A stretch of DNA of 49,678 nt, from positions 1 through 49,678 of the forward strand of contig JBJXFK010000184.1 of NCBI GenBank assembly GCA_046155505.1. The letters are read 5' to 3'. The DNA is from JBJXFK01 sp046155505 (lineage in GTDB: Bacteria; Planctomycetota; Phycisphaerae; UBA1845; Fen-1342). Position 1 is the stretch's first letter; each line of letters begins with the position of its first letter. Positions 8,434 through 16,958 of the stretch are shown here, one piece after another. Below the pieces are notes generated by a model. The model saw only the letters and a list, made by a program, of their open reading frames with translations. It made no database searches and was not told the DNA's origin. Both the position numbers and the translations under genes were made by a program.

Positions 8434-9741
8434 ATGAGTCTGCTCAAGCCCTATGAGCCGAGCGCGTCGCGTCCGTGGGATCGCGTGTCGGCGTGCCAAC
8501 TGCTGCGCCGCGCCGGGTTCTCGCCGAGCGAAGCCGAGATTCGAGACGCACTTCAAGCGGGGGTTGCGACGACGGTCGATCGACTAATCGACGGCGATCA
8601 GGAGTCGGATCGCTTCAAAGAACTCGACGAACTCGGCGCTTCGCTCGCGGTGCGTCAGGAAATCGGGGGGTTGCGCGGCTGGTGGCTCTCGCGGATGGTT
8701 CATACGCAGCGGCCGCTTCGATCGCGGCTGGCGGTGATGTGGCATAATCACTTCGCAACCAGCAACGCCAAGGTGAATAGTCCCGCGCTGATGCTGCAAC
8801 AGTTGCGCACCATCGAGCAGCATGCGCTGGGCAAATTCGGCGATTTGACGCTGGCGATGGCGCGTGACCCGGCGATGATCGTCTGGCTCGATGGCAATGA
8901 AAATGTGAAAGGCCGACCCAACGAGAATTTCGCCCGCGAGCTATTCGAATTGTTTACGCTTGGTGTCGGCAATTACTCCGAGCGCGATATCAAGGAAGCC
9001 GCCCGTGCGTTTACCGGCTGGCACCAGCGGCGGGGCAGTTTTCAATTCGCGGCGACCGACCACGACACGGGCGAAAAAGTTGTGCTCGGCGCGCGCGGCA
9101 ACTTCGACGGTCCCGACATCATTCGCATCGCCCTGGCGCAGCCCGCGGCGGCGCGATTCATCGCGACCAAGCTGCTGCGGGAATTCGTTTCGCCCACGCC
9201 GACCGACGCGCTGGTCTCCGCGGTCGCCGAAAAACTCTGCTCAACCGACTATGACATCCGCGACACGCTGCGCGCGGTGCTGCGCAGCGAAGCCTTTTTC
9301 GCCGCAGAACACTATCGCGCCCGCATCAAGTCGCCCGTCGAATTCGCAATCGGCATCGCGCGCTCGCTCGAACTGCGCGTGCCGGCGGCGCGGCTCGATG
9401 ATGTGACTTCGCAAATGGGACAGCGGCTGTTCGAGCCGCCGAGCGTGAAGGGCTGGGACGGACATCGCACCTGGCTTGACTCGGCGACCATGCTGATTCG
9501 CCTAAATACGGTGGGCCGTGCGGCGAGCGGCGAGTTTTTCGATGCGGGTGCGCTGCGCGGCCGATACGATGTAGAGGATTCGACCGATGCGATCGTGCGT
9601 TTCTGCGGCGAGTTGCTGCTCGACGGGCGCGTACCCGAGTCGATCGCGCGGCAGGGTACCAGCAGCGACCTGCGCGGCGATGATGGCATGCGAACGGTGG
9701 TGCGGGTGCTCTTGAGTTGCCCGGAATATCAGCTTGCGTGA
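8434..9741 (+). CDS. DUF1800 family protein
   Basis: A 435-residue member of the DUF1800 family, found beside DUF1501 proteins in many planctomycetes; its biochemical role is not established. Family hallmarks: an N-terminal helical segment ending AACQLLRRAGF, the motif MWHNHFATSN followed by MLQQLRTIEQHALG, WLDGNENVKGRPNENFARELFEL (the diagnostic core), AARAFTGW, and VKGWDGHRTWL near the C terminus. GAGGTG precedes ATG 8434. It has no signal peptide while its partner has a Tat signal. The next gene starts 56 bases downstream, so they form an operon. Confidence 0.9.
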   Translation: MSLLKPYEPSASRPWDRVSACQLLRRAGFSPSEAEIRDALQAGVATTVDRLIDGDQESDRFKELDELGASLAVRQEIGGLRGWWLSRMVHTQRPLRSRLAVMWHNHFATSNAKVNSPALMLQQLRTIEQHALGKFGDLTLAMARDPAMIVWLDGNENVKGRPNENFARELFELFTLGVGNYSERDIKEAARAFTGWHQRRGSFQFAATDHDTGEKVVLGARGNFDGPDIIRIALAQPAAARFIATKLLREFVSPTPTDALVSAVAEKLCSTDYDIRDTLRAVLRSEAFFAAEHYRARIKSPVEFAIGIARSLELRVPAARLDDVTSQMGQRLFEPPSVKGWDGHRTWLDSATMLIRLNTVGRAASGEFFDAGALRGRYDVEDSTDAIVRFCGELLLDGRVPESIARQGTSSDLRGDDGMRTVVRVLLSCPEYQLA

Positions 9742-9797
9742 GCGGACGCCGATATTCCAAATCGGCGGATCGCACACAGCGAATGAGGAACCGATCC

Positions 9798-11009
9798 ATG
9801 AGTGCAACGCGACGCGACTTTCTGAAATCCTCGATCGCCGGCGCGACGCTGATGGCGACGTGCGGCTCGCTGCCCGGCTTTCTGTGTCGCACGGCGCTGG
9901 CCGCGACTCCCGGCAAGGATCGCCGCACGCTCGTCGTGATTCAGCTCAGCGGCGGCAACGATGGATTGAATACGGTGATTCCGTTCGCGGATGACCTGTA
10001 TCAAAAGGCGCGGCCGACACTGCGCATCGGAGCCGATCGCGCTCTACGGCTCAGCGACACGCTCGGCTTGCATCCAGAAATGACCGGCATGCACCGATTG
10101 CACGAGGCCGGCCTGTTGCAGACGATCACGAACGTCGGCTACCCAAACCCCGATCGCTCACATTTTCGCTCGATGGACATCTGGCACACGGCGAGCATGA
10201 AGCCGGAGGGCGCGAATGACGGTTGGCTCGGTCGATTGGTCGACCGATCGACGGTCGACGGCGGCGCGCCGCAGGCGCTGCACGTGAGCGACGAATCGCT
10301 TCCGCTCGCGCTGCGCACGCGGTCGCAGGCCGTGCCGTCGATACGCGGAATTGATGCGTTTCGGCTCGATGGTGATGATGCGGCGCTGCGCACGGCGATC
10401 GAGGCGCCGCGCGGCGGGGCGGGTGATGATTTGCTGTTCGTGCAGCGCGTCGCTCTGTCGAGCTGCGACACGGCGCGGCGCATCGAGCAGGTCGTGCGCG
10501 GCGACACGGTGAAAGCGCCGTATCCGGATTACGGACTCGCCCGGCGGTTGCAACAGATCGCGCAGCTCATCAGCGCCGACTTTGGCCCGCGCGTCTACTA
10601 CACGTCGCTGGGCGGCTTCGACACGCACGCGCGGCAGCAACTCGCGCACGGTCCGCTGCTGCGCGAGCTCAGCGATTCGACGGCGGCGTTTGTCGATGAC
10701 CTGAAGCAGCGCGGCCAACTCGATCGTGTGCTGGTGATGACGTTCAGCGAATTCGGCCGGCGGCTGAGCGAGAACGCCAGCCAGGGCACTGATCACGGAG
10801 CGGCGGCACCGATGTTTCTCGCGGGTAGCGCGTGCCGGGCGGGCGTATTGGGCGAAATGCCGGACCTTCGCAACCTCGATGAGGGCGACGTGCGACACAA
10901 GCTCGATTTTCGGAGCGTGTATGCGACGGTGCTCGATCGCTGGCTAGAGGCCGACGCGCGGGCGATTTTGGGCGAATCGTTCAAACACGCCGCCGTGTTG
11001 CGCGGCTGA
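9798..11009 (+). CDS. DUF1501 family protein with Tat signal
   Basis: A 403-residue sulfatase-like-fold protein of the DUF1501 family. The N terminus SATRRDFLKSS followed by a hydrophobic segment and A-L-A is a twin-arginine signal, so the protein is exported folded. Core motifs: LVVIQLSGGNDGLNTVIPF, YPNPDRSHFRSMDIWHTA, and a C-terminal TFSEFGRRLSENASQGTDHGAAAPMF, the residues that in alkaline-phosphatase-like folds form the metal site. ATG 9798 is chosen because upstream codons are not signal-like and TGAGGAA precedes it. It is translated just after the DUF1800 gene, its standard partner. Substrate unknown. Confidence 0.9.
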   Translation: MSATRRDFLKSSIAGATLMATCGSLPGFLCRTALAATPGKDRRTLVVIQLSGGNDGLNTVIPFADDLYQKARPTLRIGADRALRLSDTLGLHPEMTGMHRLHEAGLLQTITNVGYPNPDRSHFRSMDIWHTASMKPEGANDGWLGRLVDRSTVDGGAPQALHVSDESLPLALRTRSQAVPSIRGIDAFRLDGDDAALRTAIEAPRGGAGDDLLFVQRVALSSCDTARRIEQVVRGDTVKAPYPDYGLARRLQQIAQLISADFGPRVYYTSLGGFDTHARQQLAHGPLLRELSDSTAAFVDDLKQRGQLDRVLVMTFSEFGRRLSENASQGTDHGAAAPMFLAGSACRAGVLGEMPDLRNLDEGDVRHKLDFRSVYATVLDRWLEADARAILGESFKHAAVLRG

Positions 11010-11025
11010 TCGGCTGCAGGGGGCT

Positions 11026-11051
11026 GAGCGACCCGACCACGACGGTCGCTC
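11026..11051. terminator. stem-loop between convergent DUF1501 and proS genes
   Basis: A perfect 8-bp stem, GAGCGACC (11026-11033) and GGTCGCTC (11044-11051), with a 10-base loop, fills the 43-base gap between converging genes. No T-tract on either side, so it is a candidate bidirectional terminator or 3' end stabiliser rather than a classical one. Confidence 0.45.
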
Positions 11052-11052
11052 G

Positions 11053-12888
11053 CTACGCGCGCTCCGCGGTCACCCGTTCCGTCGCGTGCCGCACGGCATC
11101 GGCTACCGCCACGACCTGCTTCACGCCGTCCTTGCGATGGCTGACCTCGACACCGCCCGCTTCGAGGCTCTTCTTGCCGATCACCACGCGCAGCGGGAAG
11201 CCGATCAGGTCGGCGTCCTTGAACTTGAACCCTGCGCGCTCGTCGCGATCGTCGTACAGCGTATCAACACCCGCTGCCTGCAACCCGGCGTAGATGTCGC
11301 CCGCGGCCTTCGCCACCGCCTCGTCCTTCGGATCGAGCGAGATCACCACGCACTCAAACGGGGCGATCGACATCGGCCACACAATGCCGTTCTCGTCATG
11401 GTGGCTTTCGATCGTCGCCGCCACGATGCGGTTCACGCCGATGCCGTAGCAGCCCATGATCAGCGTCTGCGGCTTGCCCTGCTTGGTCAGGAACGTCGCC
11501 TTCATCGCGTCGCTGTACTTCGTCCCCAGCTTGAACACGTGGCCCACTTCGATCGCCGTGCGCAGGCCGATCTTTGCCCCGCTGCCGGTCGGCGACAGAT
11601 CGCCCTCGACCACCGTGCGAATGTCGGCCACCACCGCCTTCGGTCCGGTTAGCGGAAAATCTTGTCCCGGCGTGATGCCGGTTACGTGATAATCCGTCTT
11701 GTTCGCGCCGCTGCACGCGTCGCGCATCAGCGTCACTTCGCGATCGATGATCAGGCGATCGACCTTGTCGGCCATGCCCTGCGGCCCGGCGAAGCCCACC
11801 GCCGCGCCGGTCAGCTTCTCGATCGATTCCGGCGTCGCCATTTCGAGGCTCATGATCATCTCATCCGCCAGCGCGTTCTTGACGACTTTGCGGAACTTGA
11901 CCTCGTTGATCTCGTGATCGCCGCGCACCAGCGCCACAACCCAGCCGCGCCATTCGGTATCGCGACCGCTCACCTTGCGAACCGTATGCAGATCGAAAAT
12001 GATCGTCTTGATCATCTGCGTCGGCGAAATGTTCATCACCGCGCAGACATCTTCGATCTTTCCCGCATTCGGCGTATGCACTTCCTGCTTCGGCGCAAAG
12101 CCGCCGGTCTGCTCGATCTCGCGCAGTTGCGTCAGCCGGGCCTGCATCGACTCTTCGGGGAAAAACGCGGTCGCACGTTCGGTGTTGGCCGCATAGTCGC
12201 CGCTCTCGGTGATCGCGACGGTGTCCTCGCCGGCGTCGGTCAGCACCATGAACTCGTGCGACGCATCGCCGCCGATCGCGCCGCTGTCGGCCTCGACCGC
12301 GACATACGGCAATCCGCAGCGCGAGAAGATGCGGCAGTATGCGTCGTACATCTTCTGATAGCCTTCGTCGAGGCTCTCTTTGCTGTCGTGGAAGCTGTAC
12401 GCGTCCTTCATCAGGAACTCGCGCGTGCGCAGCACGCCGCTCTTGGGCCGCGCCTCGCCGCGGAACTTCGTCTGAATCTGATAGAGATTCACGGGCAACT
12501 GCTTGTAGCTGTTCAGGTACGCCCGCGCAATCTCGGTGATCTGCTCTTCGTGCGTCGGGCCAAGCACCGACTGATCGCGCCAGTCGCCCTTCGGACCGGC
12601 GAGCCGCAGCAATGTGTCGCCCATCGCCGCGACGCGGTTGGTCTCTTCCCACCACTCGACCGGCATCAGCACGCTCATGTGCAGCTCGATTGCGCCCGCC
12701 CGGTTCATCTCGTGGCGGATGATCTCTTCGACCTTACGCAGCGTGCGATAGCCGAGCGGCAGGTACCCGTACACGCCCGCAGCGACTTGCCGGACCATGC
12801 CTGTGCGCAGCATGAGTACATGCGACGAGGCGGTTGCGTCCTTGGGGGTTTCCTTGCTGGTGACGATGAAGAACTGGCTCCAACGCAT
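11053..12888 (-). CDS. proS: proline--tRNA ligase, bacterial type with editing insertion
   Basis: Charges tRNA-Pro with proline. About 611 residues, as expected for the bacterial form with an inserted editing domain between class II motifs 2 and 3. Start is ATG 12888, giving MRWSQFFIVTSKETPKDA, which matches the family N terminus; an upstream in-frame extension to 12957 is Arg-rich and rejected. Class II motifs: LPLGYRTLRKVEEIIRHEM (motif 1), RPKSGVLRTREFLMKDAYSF (motif 2 with TRE), and CYGIGVNRIVAA (motif 3). The anticodon-binding domain follows (APFECVVISLD, then YDDRDERAGFKFKDADLIG). It is transcribed alone on the minus strand with a promoter-like pair just upstream. Confidence 0.97.
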   Translation of the reverse strand: MRWSQFFIVTSKETPKDATASSHVLMLRTGMVRQVAAGVYGYLPLGYRTLRKVEEIIRHEMNRAGAIELHMSVLMPVEWWEETNRVAAMGDTLLRLAGPKGDWRDQSVLGPTHEEQITEIARAYLNSYKQLPVNLYQIQTKFRGEARPKSGVLRTREFLMKDAYSFHDSKESLDEGYQKMYDAYCRIFSRCGLPYVAVEADSGAIGGDASHEFMVLTDAGEDTVAITESGDYAANTERATAFFPEESMQARLTQLREIEQTGGFAPKQEVHTPNAGKIEDVCAVMNISPTQMIKTIIFDLHTVRKVSGRDTEWRGWVVALVRGDHEINEVKFRKVVKNALADEMIMSLEMATPESIEKLTGAAVGFAGPQGMADKVDRLIIDREVTLMRDACSGANKTDYHVTGITPGQDFPLTGPKAVVADIRTVVEGDLSPTGSGAKIGLRTAIEVGHVFKLGTKYSDAMKATFLTKQGKPQTLIMGCYGIGVNRIVAATIESHHDENGIVWPMSIAPFECVVISLDPKDEAVAKAAGDIYAGLQAAGVDTLYDDRDERAGFKFKDADLIGFPLRVVIGKKSLEAGGVEVSHRKDGVKQVVAVADAVRHATERVTAERA

Positions 12889-12928
12889 GGCGATGCCGCT
12901 CCGTTGCCGGTGAAAAATCGAAACGGGC

Positions 12929-12957
12929 ATTCTGCGGCGAGCGGCAGGTTTTCGCAA
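12929..12957 (-). promoter_or_regulatory. candidate proS promoter
   Basis: On the minus strand TTGCGA (12957-12952), 17 bases, then CAGAAT (12934-12929); four of six matches in each box. Predicted start near 12922 gives a leader of about 35 bases. Spacing is ideal but the boxes are only moderate. Confidence 0.4.
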
Positions 12958-12973
12958 ACCGCGCCGCCGCGCA

Positions 12974-13004
12974 ATGGAGCACCGCGGCCCCCCGCGGTTC
13001 TTCC
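12974..13004. repeat. 31-bp hairpin repeat, copy 1
   Basis: ATGGAGC, stem ACCGCGG (12981-12987), loop CCCC, stem CCGCGGT (12992-12998), then TCTTCC. A second copy at 14729-14759 has identical flanks and one compensating base-pair change in the stem. It lies between the radical SAM gene stop (13063) and the proS promoter. Confidence 0.65.
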
Positions 13005-13062
13005 GGAGCGTATCCGCGCTCGGCCGCGTTCTTCATCGCGCGCCGCCGGTCGTCGTCAAGAA

Positions 13063-14535
13063 TTACATCGCGCTCGCCACCCGCCGAAAGTGGTGCCCCA
13101 TGATCGCCAGGCTCATCGCCTCCGCAAACGCCGCTCGATGCAGCAGCAGTGTGCGAGCCAGAAACTTCCAATACTCGCGCCGCCCCGGACTCGCCACGCC
13201 CAGCACCCACAGCGACCGGAAGAACGCCGCGATTTCATTCCACCGCGGCGGCAATTTCGGCCCCGACGGTCGATAGTCACGCAGAAACGTCAGCACACGC
13301 CGATAGTATTCGCGCGGCGTGTACAAGTGCTTCACCAGCGATCGATAGCCCGCCAGCAGTGTCTCGCGATCCAGCTTCGGCACAAAATTCAGATCGACGT
13401 CGACGTTGTTGCCCGTGCTGTGGCCGATGATTCGACCTTCGCCCGACAGCCGCTTGAACAAACGCGTGCCCGGCAGTGCGGTCAGCAATCCGACCATCGC
13501 CGTCACCACGCCGCTCTGTCGAATGAACTGAAGCTGCCGCTGAAAAATATCGCTCGGGTCGCTGTCAAACCCGACGATGAATCCGCCCATTACTTCGATG
13601 CCGCTGCGGTGCATCTTTCGCACGGCGGCCACCATGTCGCGGCTCTTGTTCTGCACCTTACCGCATTCCGCCAGGCTCTCCTCCGCGGGACTCTCGATGC
13701 CCACGAACACGCGTTTGAAGCCCGCGGCCACCATCAGATCGAGCAGCTCCTCATCATCGACCAGGTTGAGCGATGCCTCGGTCAGAAAACTGATCTGCGA
13801 GCGACGTCGCTTGCGCCACTCGATGAGCGCTCGTAGTAGGTCTTTTACCCGCGCGCGGTTGCCGATGAAGTTGTCATCGACCACGAACACGCCGCCGTTC
13901 CAACCCGCGGCGACCAGCGCGTCCAGTTCCGCCACCACCTGCGCCGGGTTTTTCACGCGCGGCGTCCGGCCATAGATCGCCACAATGTCGCAAAACTCGC
14001 AATCGAACGGGCAGCCGCGCGAATATTGAATCGGCATCGTCGCATACTGCCTGAGCCGCAGCAGATCCCATCGCGGCACCGGCGTCTGTGTGATGTCCGG
14101 GCGCGTTGACGATCGATACTCCGGCTGTAGCGTTCCGGCTCGCATGTCCGCGACGATCGACGGCATCAGCTCTTCGGCTTCGCCGATCGCGACGTGTCTC
14201 AGTGACGGGAATCGCTCGCGTCCGCTCGTAAATAGCGGCCCGCCGGCGATGACGGTCTTGCCGCAGGCCGCTGCACGCTCGATCACTTCGCGCGCCGATT
14301 CGAAATGTACGAGCATGCCCGACACGAATACAAAGTCGGCCTGCGCGATTGCGGCGTGGTCGAGCTCTTCGATGTTGAGATCGATGAGCCGCAGCTTCCA
14401 GTCGCGCGGCAGCATCGCGGCCACAGTCAGCAGCCCGAGCGGCGGAAACGCCGCCTTGCGCGAGATGAACGGCATAACATGGCAGAAGCTCCAAAACGTC
14501 TTCGGTGTGCGGGGCGAGAGGAGCAGAATGTTCAT
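13063..14535 (-). CDS. B12-binding domain radical SAM protein, DUF4070-like C terminus
   Basis: A 490-residue radical SAM enzyme. Residues about 1-135 form a cobalamin-binding-like Rossmann domain (MNILLLSPRTPKTFW, FVFVSGMLVHF, TVIAGGPLFTSG, IGEAEEL). The 4Fe-4S/SAM motif is C175, C179, C182 (CPFDCEFC). A TIM-barrel follows (VFVVDDNFIGNR, FVGIESPAEESL, MGGFIVGFDSDPSDIFQRQ), and the C-terminal about 150 residues resemble DUF4070, seen in HpnP-like methylases and relatives. Such enzymes methylate or rearrange lipid and cofactor carbons; the substrate here cannot be told. ATG 14535 is chosen with GGGAG upstream (minus); an upstream extension is not conserved-looking. It precedes proS on the same strand but with a 174-base gap. 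Confidence 0.88.
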   Translation of the reverse strand: MNILLLSPRTPKTFWSFCHVMPFISRKAAFPPLGLLTVAAMLPRDWKLRLIDLNIEELDHAAIAQADFVFVSGMLVHFESAREVIERAAACGKTVIAGGPLFTSGRERFPSLRHVAIGEAEELMPSIVADMRAGTLQPEYRSSTRPDITQTPVPRWDLLRLRQYATMPIQYSRGCPFDCEFCDIVAIYGRTPRVKNPAQVVAELDALVAAGWNGGVFVVDDNFIGNRARVKDLLRALIEWRKRRRSQISFLTEASLNLVDDEELLDLMVAAGFKRVFVGIESPAEESLAECGKVQNKSRDMVAAVRKMHRSGIEVMGGFIVGFDSDPSDIFQRQLQFIRQSGVVTAMVGLLTALPGTRLFKRLSGEGRIIGHSTGNNVDVDLNFVPKLDRETLLAGYRSLVKHLYTPREYYRRVLTFLRDYRPSGPKLPPRWNEIAAFFRSLWVLGVASPGRREYWKFLARTLLLHRAAFAEAMSLAIMGHHFRRVASAM

Positions 14536-14970
14536 TCGATCTCCCGAGCGGGCGGTGTGATGCTGCGGTGCGTTCGAGCACAAGATCATACAAGTGACGA
14601 CCGCCGCCGCTGCGGCGGCGATCGAAAAATCGCCTTGTTTTCAAGGAGGATTTTCGCGCGTCTCCGCGTAGTTTTGCGCACGTTTGCAAAAGCGTATGCT
14701 CGATCACGATGCGCAGAAGCCGCTCAACATGGAGCACCGCCGCCCACGGCGGTTCTTCCACAGGGGCACCGTTCCTAACGTCAACGTTCTCAGGCTCGCG
14801 TGCATCGATCGCATGCTTTCGACGCGAATCGCCAAGCGCTTCGTTCGTTCAATACCCGTCCCTATGGCACCACCTACGATGCCTTTCAGATGGCGTCGGC
14901 GATCCGACATTGCACGCCGATAGGGCCATCGCTTCGCGCCGGCGAGTTGCCGCGCAATTGGAGACAGTTC
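14536..14970. other. divergent intergenic region with hairpins
   Basis: 435 bases between divergent genes. It holds a GC palindrome CGCCGCCGC-T-GCGGCGGCG (14602-14620), an AAGGAGG (14643-14649) with no start codon at usable distance, and copy 2 of the 31-bp hairpin repeat at 14729-14759 (stem ACCGCCG/CGGCGGT, loop CCCA). Short open frames here lack coding character. No convincing promoter pair was found. Confidence 0.5.
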
Positions 14971-16110
14971 ATGCGACTCAGCCCGTTTGTTGCCGTGTTG
15001 TGCGTTTGCGTGCCGATGGCCCTGGCCCAGGAGGGAGCCACTTCTCGACGCGGCTATGCAGCGTCATCGCTGCCCGCCGACAAGGTCGAGATGCGCTTCA
15101 TTCGCTGGGGCGACGCGATCCTGGTCGAAGATGTGATGGTCAACGGCAAGGGGCCGTATCGGTTTCTGCTCGACACCGGCGCCGAAGGGGCCGGACGCGT
15201 CGATACGACCCTTGTCGACGCTCTCAAACTCCCGGGCGCCGGCACCAGCGATAGTGTCGGCCCGCTCGGGCAAGAGCGGCAAATGAACCGCTATCGGCTC
15301 GACACGCTCTCGATCGGCAAACTGGCGTTCACCGGTCTCGTCATGAGCGGTCGAGACTACAACGCCGAGTTCAAGTCTCCCGGCCTGCGTCCGATCCACG
15401 GCATTCTGGGTTTCCACCTGTTCAGTGAGTATCTGCTCACCATCGACTACCCGGCGCGCAAGATCACTATCGCGAAAGGCGAGTTGCCGAAGCCCGACGG
15501 CAAGCACATCGTGCCCCTCGTCAGCGACGACGAAGACCCCGAGATCGAAATCCGCCTCGGCGAACAGACGATTACTGCCCTGCTCGATACGGGGGCGCAG
15601 GGATACGTACTGGTGCCGGGGTCGCTCGCCGAAAAACTCAAATTTGCCGCTGCGCCGGTCGTTCGCGGGCGCGAGAACGGGAGCGAGCTTCGATCCGCGA
15701 CACTCGACGGTTCGCTGCGGATCGGCGAGTTCGATTTTCCAAAGCCCGAGCTCATGATTGCCGACCGTCTGAATCAGGTCATTATCGGCGTTCGTATGCT
15801 CTCGTCGCTGAGTGTGACCTACGATCAAAAGAACGACCGCGCGCGATTTGACCGACCGGTGGCACCAAAGCGGTTCGGGATGGGTGTCTCGTGGCGCGGC
15901 AGCGGACCCTGGCAACTCGCTGCGGTGGACGCGGGGAGCATCGCCGAGACGGCGGGCCTGCGGCTGACCGACAGCATTGTGACCATCGACGGTCGACCAT
16001 TCGCCGAGCTGGATCGTGAGGACATGTTCAAGTTGCTCGACGCATCGACGATCACGGTCGAAATCGAACGCGACGGCGTTCGCCAGAAGCTGCGATTGTC
16101 TCGTGAGTGA
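14971..16110 (+). CDS. secreted retropepsin-like aspartyl protease with PDZ domain
   Basis: A 379-residue exported protein. Signal peptide MRLSPFVAVLCVCVPMALAQ. Two retropepsin-type half domains in one chain: first catalytic motif FLLDTGAEG near residue 68, second LLDTGAQGYVLV near residue 206, each followed by beta strands and an L-G-(F/V)-x-x-L type segment (HGILGFHLFSEYL; IIGVRMLSSL). The C-terminal about 75 residues are a PDZ-like domain (AETAGLRLTDSIVTIDGRPF). This is the planctomycete and proteobacterial 'aspartyl protease plus PDZ' arrangement; two DTG motifs allow an intramolecular active site. ATG 14971 is selected because it begins the signal peptide and has GGAGA (14960-14964). Substrate unknown. 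Confidence 0.85.
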   Translation: MRLSPFVAVLCVCVPMALAQEGATSRRGYAASSLPADKVEMRFIRWGDAILVEDVMVNGKGPYRFLLDTGAEGAGRVDTTLVDALKLPGAGTSDSVGPLGQERQMNRYRLDTLSIGKLAFTGLVMSGRDYNAEFKSPGLRPIHGILGFHLFSEYLLTIDYPARKITIAKGELPKPDGKHIVPLVSDDEDPEIEIRLGEQTITALLDTGAQGYVLVPGSLAEKLKFAAAPVVRGRENGSELRSATLDGSLRIGEFDFPKPELMIADRLNQVIIGVRMLSSLSVTYDQKNDRARFDRPVAPKRFGMGVSWRGSGPWQLAAVDAGSIAETAGLRLTDSIVTIDGRPFAELDREDMFKLLDASTITVEIERDGVRQKLRLSRE

Positions 16111-16175
16111 TTGGTCAAGACGCCCGGTCGGCGCGAACGGCGCGGGTGCGTTGTCAACGCGAACGGCGCGGTTGC

Positions 16176-16208
16176 CATGCCGACGAGCGGTACTCCGCCG
16201 TCGGCATG
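16176..16208 (+). terminator. stem-loop after the aspartyl protease gene
   Basis: CATGCCGACG (16176-16185) pairs with CGTCGGCATG (16199-16208), with an inner GCGG-TACT-CCGC stem: a 14-bp hairpin with one bulged A. It is 66 bases after the stop. It is followed by CTTTC, a weak T-tract. Confidence 0.45.
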
Positions 16209-16232
16209 CTTTCAGCGGCGCGGCGGTAATTT

Positions 16233-16278
16233 TCCCTTGCTCCCTTGTTCCCTTGTTCCGCTGTCCTTTTGTCCCCGA
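16233..16278 (+). repeat. period-8 micro-repeat (CCTTGTTC type)
   Basis: Units CCTTGCTC, CCTTGTTC, CCTTGTTC, CGCTGTCC, TTTTGTCC form a degenerate octamer array. The inverse complement of the same family occurs at about 45352-45395 next to phaE. Confidence 0.7.
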
Positions 16279-16337
16279 AGCAAGCAGCCGAGGGCGGCAG
16301 TTCCACAACGCGACGATTACAAACCGCCTCTGCATTC

Positions 16338-16370
16338 ACACCGCGCGGTGCCGCACCGCGCGTGTACACT
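16338..16370 (+). promoter_or_regulatory. inverted repeat with -10-like box before the zinc-ribbon gene
   Basis: CGCGCGGTG (16342-16350), CCG, CACCGCGCG (16354-16362) is a 9-bp dyad, extendable with one bulge by ACAC/GTGT. TACACT (16365-16370) follows as a -10-like box, so the dyad overlaps the expected -35 zone. AGGAG (16381-16385) precedes ATG 16391. Operator function is inferred. Confidence 0.4.
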
Positions 16371-16390
16371 TGTCTTCGAGAGGAGCCGCC

Positions 16391-16759
16391 ATGAACTGCC
16401 CGCGCTGTAAAGCCGCGTTACAAAAGGAACTCGCCGAGGGCGTCGAGCTCGATCGTTGCCCGACCTGTCACGGCATGTGGCTTGACATGCTCGAACTGGA
16501 GCAATTGGTCCGCGAAGTGCCCGCGGCCCTGCTTGCCGACGATCGGCGGTTCCACGCATCGCCCCACGTCGCCGGCGAGCGGCTGGAGTGCCCGAATTGT
16601 CGCGGTGCGCAGCTCATCAAGCTCAATAGCCGACTGCGCCCCGGGACGATCATCGACAGTTGCCAGGTCTGCTACGGCAACTGGCTCGACGCGGGCGAAC
16701 TCAGCCGGCTGACGGGCCATGACCTGCGCACGGGCTTGTTGGCGGTGTTCCGCGGGTAG
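16391..16759 (+). CDS. zinc-ribbon protein with two zf-TFIIB-like modules
   Basis: A 122-residue cytosolic protein made of two tandem zinc ribbons. The first is MNCPRCKAALQKEL followed by DRCPTCHGMWLDMLELEQL; the second is LECPNCRGAQLIKL followed by DSCQVCYGNWLDAGELSRL. The C-x2-C ... C-x2-C-x-G-x-W-L-D pattern is the hallmark of the small TFIIB-type zinc-finger family found widely in bacteria. Members are thought to bind nucleic acid or act in zinc-dependent assembly, but no role is demonstrated. The protein ends with a short helix and hydrophobic tail (GLLAVFRG). ATG 16391 has a clear AGGAG at 16381. It is flanked by an upstream dyad and by non-coding DNA, so it is probably monocistronic. 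Confidence 0.85.
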   Translation: MNCPRCKAALQKELAEGVELDRCPTCHGMWLDMLELEQLVREVPAALLADDRRFHASPHVAGERLECPNCRGAQLIKLNSRLRPGTIIDSCQVCYGNWLDAGELSRLTGHDLRTGLLAVFRG

Positions 16760-16958
16760 AACGGCGTGTAGTTCGCCGTCGCGACGCAAGACGGTCGAAG
16801 CACGTGTTGCGGAACGTGCGTTCACGACCCGAAAACGGCCCTGACGATTTTCCGTCCGGTCTTTTTTGTTTCCCGACACTCGCGCCGCGGATATCCTGAC
16901 TGTGACCCGTCCGCTCTGCGCCGGCGAAGAGCCGCGTCGGCGTGAGGTGTGCGAAACT

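Noticed and set aside
11662..13836. 724-residue open frame on the plus strand
   Set aside because: It runs antisense to proS and the radical SAM gene; composition is His/Arg/Ala-rich with no domain, signal or ribosome site. It is a G+C-driven shadow.
14643..14649. AAGGAGG as a ribosome binding site of a small gene
   Set aside because: No ATG, GTG or TTG lies 5-12 bases downstream with a useful frame.
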